64,000 bases of DNA from Actinoalloteichus fjordicus (GCF_001941625.1 NZ_CP016076.1:3162001-3226000); one strand, 5' to 3'; shown: positions 8,720 through 18,028, numbered from the stretch's first letter. Program-made: numbers and translations. The notes: generated from the letters alone by a model not told the origin.

Positions 8720-9148
8720 GTGACACGGAGGGTCGACCTAGGCGCGGTCCGGTTCCGACTTCGGATGAACTGGCTCCGTCGGATCATGCTGACCTTGACC
8801 GGGTCGACGCCGCGCAGCTGTCGGGTCGACGTGGGACTGCATCAGGTGGTCATCCGTGCAGGCCGGTTCTTCCGCACCGCGTTCCCGCTCCGATCGGTCT
8901 CCTCGGTGATCGTCCTGCCGCACCACCGCGTCCCCGGCGCAGACGCCGGCCCGGACGGCGTGCGGCTGCTCGGAGCACGCACGGCGTTGGTCCAGATCCT
9001 CCTGGAGGCCCCGGCACACGCTCGCAAGCTCGGCAAGCGCATCGCCGTCCGCCGCGTGACCCTGAGCGTCGACGACCCGAGCCTGTTGATGACGGTGTTG
9101 AGCAATCGAGGCCACCGCCGCGCCGGGCGACGTTCCGTCACCCCCTGA
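8720..9148 (+). CDS. Hypothetical protein, 142 aa
   Basis: I do not recognise the family. The GTG start at 8720 has AGGGA 8 bases upstream; the frame also has an ATG at 8648. The protein is basic and alternates short hydrophobic stretches (GLHQVVIRAG, VSSVIVLPHHR) in a way that suggests a small beta-rich fold. It has no signal peptide or membrane helix. It ends in an Arg-rich tail. Codon use matches the neighbours, so it is probably a real gene. Confidence 0.6.
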   Translation: MTRRVDLGAVRFRLRMNWLRRIMLTLTGSTPRSCRVDVGLHQVVIRAGRFFRTAFPLRSVSSVIVLPHHRVPGADAGPDGVRLLGARTALVQILLEAPAHARKLGKRIAVRRVTLSVDDPSLLMTVLSNRGHRRAGRRSVTP

Positions 9149-9214
9149 GCCGCCCCGCCCACGGGCGAAAGCCGGCCCGGTTCCGCCCTCGTCGAGTCTT
9201 CCGACGCCTGCTGA

Positions 9215-9910
9215 TCAACTCGGCTCTGCCGCCATCCGCCACACCGTGGTCCGTTTGACCGCCGTGTCCTCCAACGCGGCCACCACCGGGACCTCGTAGT
9301 CGGCGAGCGCGTCGAATCGACTGCGCGGCAGATACATCCGCCCCGGATCGCCGACCAGCACCAGCGCCCCTCTGGCCTGCGCCCTGGCCAGCATCGGCAG
9401 CACCCGCGCCGCCATCGGCCGTTCGTAGAAGACGTCGCCCGCCAGGACCACCTGGGCGCCGAGCCCGTCGCCGTCGAGCAGGTCCGCCGGACTTGCGGTC
9501 ACCGCGACCTCGTTGATCGCCGCGTTCAACCCGATCACCGCGACGGCGAGATGATCGATGTCGCTGGCGACGACGTCGGCGGCACCCGCCAGCGCGGCGG
9601 CGATCGCGACCAGTCCCGAACCCGACGCCAGATCGAGCACCCGACGCCCCGCCAACAGCTCCGGATGATCGAGCACATGTCGGGCCAGCGCCTGCCCGCC
9701 CGCCCACGGGAAGGCCCAGAACGGCGGGGGAGTGTCCGATCGCCCGGACGAGTGTTCGATGCGCTCCCACAGCTCGATCGCCTCGGCAGCCAGCCGTAAC
9801 CGGACCTCTGGGACCAGGGGAGTGGTGGTGACGGCCGTCTGGGCGTGGATGAAGTCGATCCGGGCGGCCGTGCTGAGTTCGTCGCCATGCACGCCGTGAT
9901 CCTCGTGCAA
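9215..9910 (-). CDS. Class I SAM-dependent methyltransferase, METTL20/Nnt1-like
   Basis: 231 residues. Motif I is VLDLASGSG. The block FWAFPWAGGQALARHVLDHP is characteristic of the family annotated as ETFB-lysine or nicotinamide N-methyltransferase-like. The acidic post-motif ASDID follows. Its substrate cannot be told from sequence. The frame opens with TTG at 9910; GTG at 9892 (VHGDELST) is an alternative start. It stands alone between a + strand gene and a divergent one. Confidence 0.8.
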   Translation of the reverse strand: MHEDHGVHGDELSTAARIDFIHAQTAVTTTPLVPEVRLRLAAEAIELWERIEHSSGRSDTPPPFWAFPWAGGQALARHVLDHPELLAGRRVLDLASGSGLVAIAAALAGAADVVASDIDHLAVAVIGLNAAINEVAVTASPADLLDGDGLGAQVVLAGDVFYERPMAARVLPMLARAQARGALVLVGDPGRMYLPRSRFDALADYEVPVVAALEDTAVKRTTVWRMAAEPS

Positions 9911-10097
9911 GGCGGACGCACGCGGTCGCCCGGGTTCGCCTCAGACTCGCCGAACCGGGGTGCCGACTCCGCTCCGTGACCGGCGATCCGAGTGCCGTCG
10001 GCTGCGCAATGATCCTCCTGCGGATTCGGAGCCGCGTCTTAGGCTTTCGAGGACGACTCGGTGGCCCGCCCACCGTTCGCGACCCGAGGAGGAACCG

Positions 10098-10661
10098 ATG
10101 GACCTGCTCGATGCCCACCGCCGGGCGATGGAGGAGTTCGACCGTCGTGTGCGGGCGGTGCCCGTCGACCGCTGGGACGCGGCCACGCCGTGTGCCGAAT
10201 GGACGGTCCACGATCTGGTGAATCATCTGGTCGTCGAGCAGCTCTGGGTACCGCTGCTGCTGGACGGCGCCACCGTCGCCGAGGTGGGTGACCGCTTCGA
10301 CGGCGACCAGCTCGGCTCCGATCCGGTCGCGGCCTGGTCGGCTGCCGCCCGTGTCGCCGAGGAGGCCTGGCAGGAGCCGGGTGCGGTGGAGGGCATGGTG
10401 CACGTCAGCACCGGGCTCATTCCAGCGGCGGAGTACGGCTGGCAGATGGTCGACGACCTGACGGTGCACGCTTGGGATCTGGCCGTCGGGATCGGCGTGG
10501 ACAGCGCCTTGGATGACGGCCTCGTCTCCGCCGTCCACGACGACCTGCGACCCCATATCGACGAGTGGCGTGGTGCGGGTCTCTTCGCGCCGCCGCTGCC
10601 TGCGCCCGCGGGGGCGAATGAACAGGACCGGCTGCTGGCCTGGCTGGGCAGGCAGGTCTGA
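10098..10661 (+). CDS. TIGR03086/maleylpyruvate isomerase-like DinB-fold protein
   Basis: 187 residues of the DinB-like, mycothiol-dependent isomerase superfamily. PCAEWTVHDLVNHLV carries the N-terminal metal-site His. VDDLTVHAWDLAVGIG matches the second conserved block, with His in TVHAWD. Family members bind a divalent metal through three His residues and some use mycothiol as cofactor; the substrate here is unknown. A purine-rich GAGGAGGAAC precedes the ATG. The organism encodes mycothiol ligase at 34056. Confidence 0.82.
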   Translation: MDLLDAHRRAMEEFDRRVRAVPVDRWDAATPCAEWTVHDLVNHLVVEQLWVPLLLDGATVAEVGDRFDGDQLGSDPVAAWSAAARVAEEAWQEPGAVEGMVHVSTGLIPAAEYGWQMVDDLTVHAWDLAVGIGVDSALDDGLVSAVHDDLRPHIDEWRGAGLFAPPLPAPAGANEQDRLLAWLGRQV

Positions 10662-11102
10662 TCGACTCGCCGCCCGACGGCACCGGGTGACGCCGCCCGC
10701 CATCCGAGTGGCCCTCCGGGAGTCGGCGTGGGCGTGCGGCACCACGGCGACGGGGTCCGGGCGAGGGGATGCCGCGATCGGCGAGAGCCGAGCGGCGCGG
10801 GCGTGGACCGGCCGACTGTCCGGTCTCCGGCGTCCGCCGATGCAGTACGGGGAGTACGGGCCGCCATGCTCGACGGGGCCCGAGCATCGAGGTGGAGCCG
10901 GGCGGGCGGCCCCGCGCCGTCGGACGCCTCGGCGCGGGGCGTCACGAGGCGGGCGAGCGCCCGCCCCGTCGGGGGCCCGACGAGTTGTCGGCTCGGCGCC
11001 TTCCGACGGCGGTGCGGCCGTCTCGACGGGTTCGGCGTCGAGAAGGGCCGCCGCCGGCATCGCGGGGGCTCCCCGGACGGCCGTCGCCGTGCCGGGGACC
11101 GG
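10662..11102. other. Gene-free convergent intergenic region
   Basis: 441 bases between the stops of two convergent genes. I see no recognisable coding signal, RNA or repeat. Confidence 0.45.
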
Positions 11103-12029
11103 TCAGGTCAAAGCGGCTTCGTCGAGTCTCAGCGTGCCCGCATCGGCATCCAGCTCCACCGGCACGCCCAGGGGCACGGTGAGCTGATCATCACAGTGGC
11201 CGAAGCCCAGCTCCCAGCCGACGGGCACGCCCAGCCCGCCCAGCCGATCGAGCACCAGCGTCCGGACGTCCGCCAGCGGTCCGCAGTCGGTCCAGGAGCC
11301 GAGCGCGAAGCCCGCGACGTCCTGCCACCAGCCCGCCCGGTCCAGCTGGGTGAGCATCCGATCCAGTCGGTAGAGGTCCTCGCCGACGTCCTCCAGCAGC
11401 ACGACCGCCCCCGGCGGCGGCGGATAGGCGTCGGTGGTGCCGATGTCGGCGGCCAGCAGACTGAGGTTTCCGCCCCAGCTGAGTCCTCGTGCCCGGCCGG
11501 ACACCAGCGGTCCCGCTCCCGGCCTGCCCAGCACGAGGGCGGACTCCGGTTCCAGCAGGGTTCGACGCAGCGTCTCCACGGCGCCGGGGTGATCGACGAA
11601 CGGCGCGCTGCCCACCATCGGCGAGAACAGCGTCACGAGGTCCAGCCTGCTGCCGAAGGCCTGATGCAGGGCCGTCACGTCGCTGGACCCGGCGAACACC
11701 TTCGGCGGTGCCCCGGCGAACGCCGCGAGGTCGAGCCGTTGCAGGGTTCTGGTGCAGCCGTAGCCGCCCCTGGCACAGAGCACGCCCGCGATGTCCGGGT
11801 CGAGCCAGGCCTTCGTGAGGTCCTCGGCGCGATCCTCGTCCCGGCCCGCCAGGTAGGGGAAGTCCGGATGCCGGTCCAGGACGTGGGCGCCCACCACGAC
11901 GTCGAGCCCCCAGCTCTCCAGGATCGCCACCCCGGCAGCCAGCACCGGGGCCGTCACCGGTCCTGCGGGGGCGACGATCGCCACCCGATCGCCGGGGACC
12001 AGCCTGCGAGGGCGTCGGGCGCCCGTCAT
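11103..12029 (-). CDS. ldcA: Muramoyltetrapeptide LD-carboxypeptidase (family S66)
   Basis: 308 residues. S66 peptidases remove the terminal D-Ala from murein tetrapeptides during wall recycling; relatives hydrolyse microcin C7. The expected Ser-Glu-His triad is visible: Ser in GSSDVTAL (about residue 116), Glu in LLEDVGEDLYRLDRMLTQL, and His in ELGFGHCDD. No signal peptide is seen, so it is cytoplasmic as usual for LdcA. Its ATG overlaps the stop of the upstream S9 peptidase gene (ATGA), so the two are co-translated. Confidence 0.93.
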   Translation of the reverse strand: MTGARRPRRLVPGDRVAIVAPAGPVTAPVLAAGVAILESWGLDVVVGAHVLDRHPDFPYLAGRDEDRAEDLTKAWLDPDIAGVLCARGGYGCTRTLQRLDLAAFAGAPPKVFAGSSDVTALHQAFGSRLDLVTLFSPMVGSAPFVDHPGAVETLRRTLLEPESALVLGRPGAGPLVSGRARGLSWGGNLSLLAADIGTTDAYPPPPGAVVLLEDVGEDLYRLDRMLTQLDRAGWWQDVAGFALGSWTDCGPLADVRTLVLDRLGGLGVPVGWELGFGHCDDQLTVPLGVPVELDADAGTLRLDEAALT

Positions 12030-13990
12030 CGGCGCAGGGACAAGGTCGGCACGCCGGGGGCCTCGAACTCGAGAACCTGCGCGTAGAAGGACAGTTCGGC
12101 CTCCAACGCCGTCCGAACGGTCTCGGCACGACGGAAGCCGTGCTGTTCGCCCTCGAACGCGAGGTAGGCGAAGGGGATGCCGCGTCCGTCGAGTTCGTCG
12201 ACGAACCGTTCGGACTGCTCCGGCGGGCAGATCTCGTCTTCGAGCCCCTGCAGCAGCAGGATCGGCCCGGCGAGGCGGTCGACGTTGTTCACGGGAGACC
12301 GCTGCTGATAGCGCTGCGCGGTCTCCGGGAGAGGGCCCACCAGGCTGTCGAGGTAGCGGGACTCGAAGTCGTGGGTCTCCCCGGAGCCCCAACCCGTGAG
12401 GTCCAGGATCGGGTACATGGCGGTGCCGCAGCGGTAGACCGAGACCGTGGTCAGCGACGCGGCGGTGGTCCAGCCGCCCGCGCTGCCGCCCCGGATCGCC
12501 AGGCGCTGCCGGTCGGCGGTCCCCTCGGCGGCGAGCGCCTCGGCGACGGCGGCACAGTCGGCCACGTCCACCACGCCCCAGGACTCGCGCAGCCGCTCGC
12601 GGAAGGCCCGGCCGTAGCCGGAGGACCCGCCGTAGTCGACGGCGACCACACCGATGCCCCGGCTGGTGAAGTAGGCGATGGTGGGATCGAGGACGGTGGT
12701 GTTCTGACCGGTCGGCCCGCCGTGGACGTGGACGAGGAACGGCGGCAGCTCACCGTCCGGGGCCGCGAAGTCCGGGTTGGTCGGCGGATACACGTGGGCC
12801 GGGATCTGCTGCCCGTCCGGCCCGGTGAACATCCGGGTCGTCGGCACCGGGAGCCAGGCCTGGGCAGGCAGACCCGCAGGCTGCCCGGTGAGGACTCGCG
12901 GGGTCAGCGTGGCCACGTCCACGGCCACGACGGCGGGCTTGCTCTTCGGCCCGCTGGCCACTCCGATGATCGTCTTCCCGTCGCAGGCCAGCGTCGAGCG
13001 CCAGGTCGGCAGTGGGGACTCGACGTCGGTGAGACCGCCGTCGGCCTCGTCGAGCAGGGCGAGTCTGCCGCCGCACAGCACCGCGTGCCTGCCGTCGCCC
13101 AACGGCGCCAGCCAGCTCGCGCCGAGCTGCCACAGCGGCCCGCCGATCTCGACCTCGGCGGTCAGCAGCGGCGTGACGACCCCGGCCAGGGTGACCCGGT
13201 GCGGGTTCCACCAGCCTGCCGGGTCGGTGAGCGCGTAGAGGGACTCGTCGTCGGCCCAACGGAGCTGACACACCGACTCGGTCGGTCCGCCCGCGAGCAC
13301 TCGATGGGGCTCGAAGCCGTCCTCGGTGATCTTCGCCACGCAGAGTTCCGTGCCGTCCCACGGCATCGCGGGATGCTCCCAGCCGATCCACGCGGCGTGC
13401 CTGCCGTCCGGGCTCGGCCGGGGGGCGGTGAGGAAGTGGTGGCTCGCGGCGAGGACCCGCACGGCCGTCGCGTCCTCGCCCGCCGCGCCCGAGACGGGCA
13501 GGGCGACGAGATCACGCCGAACGTCGACGCGGGAGTCGCCGACGACCGTCTCCCGGACGCACCAGACCTCTCGGCCACCGGGACCGGCCACCAGTTCCCC
13601 GTAGCGAGCGCCCTGCGGCCGGTCGGGAACGGGGCTGGCAGGCCGGGGAACGGCCTCGGGATCGGTGAGGTCGAGCAGGTAGACCCGCTGATCGTCCCAG
13701 TGGGTGAAGGCCACGTGCCTGCGACCGTCGGCCTCGAAGGCGACCCAGGGCCTGCCGCCGTACTCGTGCACCCGGTTGCGGACGTTCCAGGGCGCCCCCA
13801 GCACCTCGGCGACGATCCCGTCGTCGGTCTCACGCATCAGCGCGACCCGGCCGCCCTCTTCCGGACGGCTCTCCGTCCACCAGGCCGCACCGAAGGCGAG
13901 GTCCGCTGCGAGGACTCCACCGCCTGACTTCGCCGCGTCGGCCGCGTCGATCGGCGAGGTCCACGTTCCGTAGGGAGAGATCGTCACCAC
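12026..13990 (-). CDS. S9 family prolyl oligopeptidase / acyl-peptide hydrolase-like
   Basis: 654 residues. The N-terminal ~390 residues are a beta-propeller-like region rich in DGRHAAW and SLYALTD type repeats. The C-terminal ~260 residues are an alpha/beta hydrolase. The nucleophile Ser lies in RGGSAGG, the Asp in LEDEICPPEQS and the His in EGEQHGFRR. It should hydrolyse short peptides in the cytoplasm. The first two codons are both GTG, so the start is 13990 or 13987. It is coupled to ldcA, suggesting joint handling of small peptides or wall fragments. Confidence 0.93.
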   Translation of the reverse strand: MVTISPYGTWTSPIDAADAAKSGGGVLAADLAFGAAWWTESRPEEGGRVALMRETDDGIVAEVLGAPWNVRNRVHEYGGRPWVAFEADGRRHVAFTHWDDQRVYLLDLTDPEAVPRPASPVPDRPQGARYGELVAGPGGREVWCVRETVVGDSRVDVRRDLVALPVSGAAGEDATAVRVLAASHHFLTAPRPSPDGRHAAWIGWEHPAMPWDGTELCVAKITEDGFEPHRVLAGGPTESVCQLRWADDESLYALTDPAGWWNPHRVTLAGVVTPLLTAEVEIGGPLWQLGASWLAPLGDGRHAVLCGGRLALLDEADGGLTDVESPLPTWRSTLACDGKTIIGVASGPKSKPAVVAVDVATLTPRVLTGQPAGLPAQAWLPVPTTRMFTGPDGQQIPAHVYPPTNPDFAAPDGELPPFLVHVHGGPTGQNTTVLDPTIAYFTSRGIGVVAVDYGGSSGYGRAFRERLRESWGVVDVADCAAVAEALAAEGTADRQRLAIRGGSAGGWTTAASLTTVSVYRCGTAMYPILDLTGWGSGETHDFESRYLDSLVGPLPETAQRYQQRSPVNNVDRLAGPILLLQGLEDEICPPEQSERFVDELDGRGIPFAYLAFEGEQHGFRRAETVRTALEAELSFYAQVLEFEAPGVPTLSLRR

Positions 13991-14103
13991 CCCGGCAGCG
14001 TAGCCGCGCGCGTGCCCCGGAACACAGAAGCAGAGGGATTCCGTCGCGAACCGGGGGGAGCGCGCTGCCCGGTGCAGCCCGGTGGCCTAGTGTCGTCGGT
14101 GTC

Positions 14104-14670
14104 ATGGCTCGTGTCATTCATGTATTCCGTCAACCCGACCGGTTCATCGCCGGGACCGTCGGGCAGCCTGGCGAGCGCAGTTTCTACCTGCAGGCGTCCG
14201 AGGACGTCCGCAAGGTGAGCGTTCAGCTGGAGAAACAACAGGTCTCGGTGCTCGCCGAACGCATCGGCGCCCTCCTTGAGGAGGTGGCGCTGCGTTTCGA
14301 CACCGAGGTCCCCGGTGCGGCGCCCGAGGCGGTCATCGACGTGGAACCACTCGACGTCCCGGTCGAGGAGGAGTTCCGCGTCGGAACCATGGGATTGGGT
14401 TGGGACGCCGAGACGCACGCGGTGGTCATCGAACTGCTGGCGATGACAGAGGAGGAGGTCGACGAGTCGGTCGTACTCGACGACACCGAGGAGGGTCCGG
14501 ACGCGCTCCGGGTGTTCCTCACTCCGCTGCAGGCCAGGGCCTTCGCGGCGCGGGCCGAACGGGTGGTCAACGCCGGACGCAAGCCGTGTCCGCTGTGCGG
14601 CGAGCCGTTGGACCCCGCCGGGCACATCTGTCCCCGGCAGAACGGCTATCGCCGCGGCGACGAGGGCTGA
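14104..14670 (+). CDS. DUF3090 family protein with C-terminal zinc ribbon
   Basis: 188 residues matching the actinobacterial DUF3090 family (MARVIHVFRQPDRFIAGTVG). The C-terminus has CPLCGEPLDPAGHICP, a likely zinc knuckle. Function is unknown. In Mycobacterium tuberculosis the apparent orthologue (Rv2134c) sits beside the SCO1664-like gene and near mshC. Here the SCO1664-like gene follows after 10 bases, as expected for a conserved operon, but mshC is 18.6 kb away. Confidence 0.93.
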   Translation: MARVIHVFRQPDRFIAGTVGQPGERSFYLQASEDVRKVSVQLEKQQVSVLAERIGALLEEVALRFDTEVPGAAPEAVIDVEPLDVPVEEEFRVGTMGLGWDAETHAVVIELLAMTEEEVDESVVLDDTEEGPDALRVFLTPLQARAFAARAERVVNAGRKPCPLCGEPLDPAGHICPRQNGYRRGDEG

Positions 14671-14680
14671 GGCGAAGCCG

Positions 14681-15481
14681 GTGCCGGTGCAGCCCGATGA
14701 TCCCGCTGCCCTCGACTTCCTGCGCCGAGGCCGCATCGAGGTCGAGGGGCGGATGGTCGCCGCCTCCAACGCCACGCTGTTCTGCGCGATCGAACTGGAC
14801 GGTGTCGAGGCGCACTGCGTCTACAAGCCGGTGCGGGGCGAGCAGCCGTTGTGGGACTTCCCCGACGGCACGCTCGCGGGCCGCGAGGTGGCGACCTACC
14901 TGATCAGCGCGGCCGCGGGGTGGGACCTGGTCCCGCCGACGGTGCTGCGCCCCGGGCCGTTCGGGCCGGGCATGGTGCAGTTATGGATCGACACCGACAC
15001 CGACTCCGAGCTGGTGGACGTGGTGGGTGTGGACGCGATCCCGGCGGGCTGGCGGCCGGTGCTGCACGCTCACGACCGAGCGGGTGAGCCCGCCGTGCTG
15101 GTCCATGCCGATCATCCGCGCCTACGGACGATGGCGGTGCTCGACGCCGTGATCAACAACGCGGACCGCAAGGGCGGGCATGTGCTGAGCACGGCCGAGG
15201 GCGCGGTGTACGCGGTCGATCACGGCATCTGCCTCCATGCCGAGGACAAGCTTCGCACGGTGCTGTGGGGCTGGATCGACCAGCCCGTGGGCGAGGAGAC
15301 GCTGGAGGTCCTCGGCTCGCTGCGCGCCCGGCTGGCGGGCCCGCTCGGCGAGGAACTCCATGATCACCTCACACGCAAGGAGGTCGAGGCGTTGGGTCTG
15401 CGCCTCGACCGGCTGGCCGCTGCGGGCGTGTACCCCTCGCCATCCGAGGGCTGGCCCGCGATCCCGTGGCCCGCGTTCTGA
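14681..15481 (+). CDS. SCO1664 family protein (PI3K/HipA-like kinase fold)
   Basis: 266 residues of the actinobacterial SCO1664 family, partner of DUF3090. Kinase-fold motifs are visible: VYKPVRGEQPLWDFP (nucleotide-site Lys), AVINNADRKGGHVL (catalytic-loop-like NNxDR) and YAVDHGICLH (DHG in place of DFG). The substrate is unknown. Start is the GTG at 14681, 10 bases after the DUF3090 stop. It uses the same NNxDR/DHG pattern as the HipA-like protein at 18830. Confidence 0.92.
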   Translation: MPVQPDDPAALDFLRRGRIEVEGRMVAASNATLFCAIELDGVEAHCVYKPVRGEQPLWDFPDGTLAGREVATYLISAAAGWDLVPPTVLRPGPFGPGMVQLWIDTDTDSELVDVVGVDAIPAGWRPVLHAHDRAGEPAVLVHADHPRLRTMAVLDAVINNADRKGGHVLSTAEGAVYAVDHGICLHAEDKLRTVLWGWIDQPVGEETLEVLGSLRARLAGPLGEELHDHLTRKEVEALGLRLDRLAAAGVYPSPSEGWPAIPWPAF

Positions 15482-15573
15482 CCGGTCCGCCAGGACTCTT
15501 GCGCTTGTCCGTCATGACGGGGATCACGTGGTCGGAAAGGGTGTCATCGGCCTGGATAGCCGCAGGTCAACAA

Positions 15574-15664
15574 GTATCGGCCCCGCGCACGCGGGGATGG
15601 ACCCGCGGGAATCGACCGAGCAAATGCACTCATGGTATCGGCCCCGCGCACGCGGGGATGGACC
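15574..15664 (+). CRISPR. Relic type I-E CRISPR: two identical repeats, one spacer
   Basis: Two identical 30-base copies at 15574-15603 and 15635-15664, beginning GTATCGGCCCCGCG and ending CGCGGGGATGGACC. The period is exactly 61 nt, leaving a 31-nt spacer (15604-15634). The repeat contains a perfect CCCCGCG-CA-CGCGGGG stem and the GGGGATGGACC end typical of type I-E repeats. CGCAGGTCAACAA precedes the first copy, similar to the sequence before the isolated repeat at 23526. No cas gene occurs in the window. Confidence 0.8.
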
Positions 15665-15688
15665 GCTCGAGATGACCCTGCCGATCGG

Positions 15689-15721
15689 GGGCGCCGCCCC
15701 GGGCACCGGGGATCGGCGCCC
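15689..15721. terminator. Bidirectional terminator between SCO1664-like gene and acetyltransferase
   Basis: Nested stem: outer GGGCGCCG / CGGCGCCC (15689-15696, 15714-15721), inner CCCCGG / CCGGGG around a GCA loop, with a 2-nt AT bulge. It sits between convergent genes. Confidence 0.65.
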
Positions 15722-15758
15722 GGCGTCCGGGTGCGCCAGCCAGACGTCTGCCGGTGCG

Positions 15759-16154
15759 CTACAAGGCGATGACGCCAGCCTTGGTCGGCCGGAATCCGCA
15801 GGCGTCCAGGTAGAAGCCGCTCAGGCGGCCTTCGAAGTCGACGTGCAGCCACTCGCAGCCCGCCGCCGAGGCCTCCCGCATCGCCACCGCCACCAACTCC
15901 GCCCCGACACCTCGACGCTGGAGGGATTCGGCCACCACCGTGTCCACCAGGAAGGCATGACCGGCCCCGTCCCAGGCGACGTTGACGAAGCCGACGAGGT
16001 CGTCGTCCGCCCACGCGCACACCCAGCCCAGGCTGTGTCGGCTGACCTGACCCCACCAGTCGTGCGGAACGGGCGCATGACCGAAGCCCTCGGCGTGCAG
16101 CCGCTCGACGGCCGCGCTGTCGAACCCGCCGCGCCACGCGTACTCGATCTCCAT
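15759..16154 (-). CDS. GNAT family N-acetyltransferase
   Basis: 131 residues with the acetyl-CoA binding motif A of GNAT proteins, LQRRGVGAELVAVAMREA, preceded by the HAFLVDTVVAE strand. A C-terminal block (GFYLDACGFRPTKAGVIAL) is typical of the family. Acceptor substrate unknown. It is single and convergent with the CRISPR/SCO1664 side. Confidence 0.88.
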   Translation of the reverse strand: MEIEYAWRGGFDSAAVERLHAEGFGHAPVPHDWWGQVSRHSLGWVCAWADDDLVGFVNVAWDGAGHAFLVDTVVAESLQRRGVGAELVAVAMREASAAGCEWLHVDFEGRLSGFYLDACGFRPTKAGVIAL

Positions 16155-16303
16155 CGCCGGACAGTAATCGAGCAGATCGGCGCCGGAGTCCGATGCGAAT
16201 CGTGCCTGTCACGGGTCCGCGGGAGGTCCGGCCGGGCGATCTTGCCGAGCCCGGCACCTGCCGAGTCCCCGTCGCCGGGCCCCGGCGGGCAGACTGGACG
16301 GTC

Positions 16304-16771
16304 ATGACCACACCCGCCGTCCCGTCCTCCCACGACCGCGCACTGCTGCTGCGGGCCGTCGCCCTCGCCGAGGAGTGCCCCCGCTCCGCGAGCGCCTTCT
16401 CCGTCGGTGCGCTCGTCGCCGACGCGGCAGGCGAGGTCATCGCCACCGGATACTCGCGGGAGACCGGCTCCCACGACCACGCGGAGGAGATCGCGCTCGC
16501 CCGGTTGTCCCCGACCGATCCTCGGCTGGCGACCGCGACGATCTACAGCTCACTGGAACCGTGCAGCACCCGGTCCTCGCATCCGAGGAGCTGCACCCGG
16601 CTGATCCTCGACACGCCCATCCCGCGCATCGTCTTCGCCTGGCGAGAGCCCGAGGCCTTCGTCGACTGCGAAGGCGCCGAGCAGCTCCGCGCCGCAGGGC
16701 GCGAGGTGATCGAGCTGAGCGAGTTCGCCGACCTCGCCCGCCATCCCAACGCCCACCTCCTCGGCGGCTGA
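16304..16771 (+). CDS. Cytidine/deoxycytidylate deaminase-like zinc deaminase (RibD N-domain-like)
   Basis: 155 residues. The zinc-site HAE lies in SHDHAEEIAL. The second half-site is SLEPCSTRSSHPRSC, with two Cys 10 residues apart. This resembles the pyrimidine-deaminase domain of RibD, but the usual GRTPPC spacing is altered (SHPRSC), so substrate use could differ. No reductase domain follows, and no riboflavin genes are adjacent. The ATG at 16304 is chosen because homology starts shortly after it. Confidence 0.82.
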   Translation: MTTPAVPSSHDRALLLRAVALAEECPRSASAFSVGALVADAAGEVIATGYSRETGSHDHAEEIALARLSPTDPRLATATIYSSLEPCSTRSSHPRSCTRLILDTPIPRIVFAWREPEAFVDCEGAEQLRAAGREVIELSEFADLARHPNAHLLGG

Positions 16772-17044
16772 CCACCCCGGACGTCGGGTCGGTCCCGCGC
16801 GGCGAGCCAGCGTCGACGCCGCCGGGCACGGCACAGGTCGGCCGGGGCCGAACGCCACGGCGTCGGCCGGGGGCGAGGACGGAGCGAGCGAGAACGCTGT
16901 TTCTGCTCCGATGTCAACCCCTTGACCGAAGTGGATCACCTCGGCAGGCTGCGCAGCGGGCAATGACGCCGGACGGTCGACTCGACCGGTGCGGCGTCGC
17001 CGTGACTCGGTCGCTCGGCTTGTTCTCTCGGAGGGAGCAGCACG

Positions 17045-17842
17045 ATGGAGACCGATGTGAGCTGGACCGGCACCGGGATCGACCTGGACCGGCCCAACGC
17101 CGCGCGCATGTACGACTACTACCTCGGCGGCGCCTTCAACTTCGCCGCCGATCGGCATCTCGCCGAACAGGCCTTACAGGTCATGCCCTGGATGCGGGAG
17201 GCGGTGGCCGCGAACCGCTCCTTCCTCGGGCGGGCGGTGCGCCACTGCGTCGAGCAGGGCATCCGGCAGTTCCTCGACCTGGGATCGGGCATTCCGACGG
17301 TCGGCAACGTGCACGAGATCGCGCAGGCGGCCGAGCCGAGCTGTCGAGTGGCCTATGTCGACAACGAGCCGGTGGCGGTCGCCCACAGCAGCCACCTGCT
17401 GGCGGACGATCCACAGACGACCATCACGCAGGCGGACCTGCGTGATCCGGAGCAGGTCCTGGCCGCACCGACGGTCCGCGAGGTGATCGACTTCGCCGAG
17501 CCGGTCGCCTTGCTCGCGGTGGCGGTGCTGCACTTCGTCCCCGAGGAGCGACGGCCGGAGGAGATCCTCGCCGGGTACCGCCAGACGATGGCGCCGGGCA
17601 GCAGGCTGGTGATCTCGCACGTGACCGCCGATCACGATCCCGAACAGGCGAGGGCGGCTTCACGGGTCTACCAGCGGGCCGACACCCCGGTGCTGCCGCG
17701 CAGTCGAGAGCGGCTGACGGCGATGCTGACCGGTTTCACCCTCCTGGCGCCGGGCCTGGTGGACGCGACGGAGTGGCACGGCGTGCTCAACGCCGACGCG
17801 GAGCATGCGGGCTTCTACGCGGCGGTCGCCTCGGTCGACTGA
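17045..17842 (+). CDS. SAM-dependent methyltransferase, DUF574/SAV_2177 family
   Basis: 265 residues. The N-terminal signature DLDRPNAARMYDYYLGGAFN is diagnostic for the actinomycete DUF574 methyltransferases. Motif I is FLDLGSGIPTVGNVHEIAQ, followed by VAYVDNEPVAVAHS. These are multi-copy actinomycete proteins of unknown target. GGAGGGAG at 17031-17038 precedes the ATG. It stands alone. Confidence 0.92.
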   Translation: METDVSWTGTGIDLDRPNAARMYDYYLGGAFNFAADRHLAEQALQVMPWMREAVAANRSFLGRAVRHCVEQGIRQFLDLGSGIPTVGNVHEIAQAAEPSCRVAYVDNEPVAVAHSSHLLADDPQTTITQADLRDPEQVLAAPTVREVIDFAEPVALLAVAVLHFVPEERRPEEILAGYRQTMAPGSRLVISHVTADHDPEQARAASRVYQRADTPVLPRSRERLTAMLTGFTLLAPGLVDATEWHGVLNADAEHAGFYAAVASVD

Positions 17843-18028
17843 GCCGACCCGAGATCGCCTGGCGGAGGGGCGTCGGGATCGAGCCGGATCACCCGCCGAC
17901 GTCTCGACGGCCCGGTTGATCGGCGCGTGGCCGGAGATCCGCCGGGACGTCGACGCGGCCAGGCGACGGGGACCGTCGCTCGCCGACCGGTGCGCCCGGC
18001 CGCCGTGCGCGGTCGGGCCGTGGCAGGC

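Noticed and set aside
10728-12086. Plus-strand frame antisense to ldcA
   Set aside because: Shadow frame; ldcA on the minus strand has its catalytic triad and a translational overlap with the S9 peptidase gene.
15689-15721. Possible third, degenerate CRISPR repeat after array 1
   Set aside because: It contains CCCCGGGCACCGGGGAT but lies 55 rather than 61 nt from the previous repeat, and is fully explained as a nested terminator stem between convergent genes.
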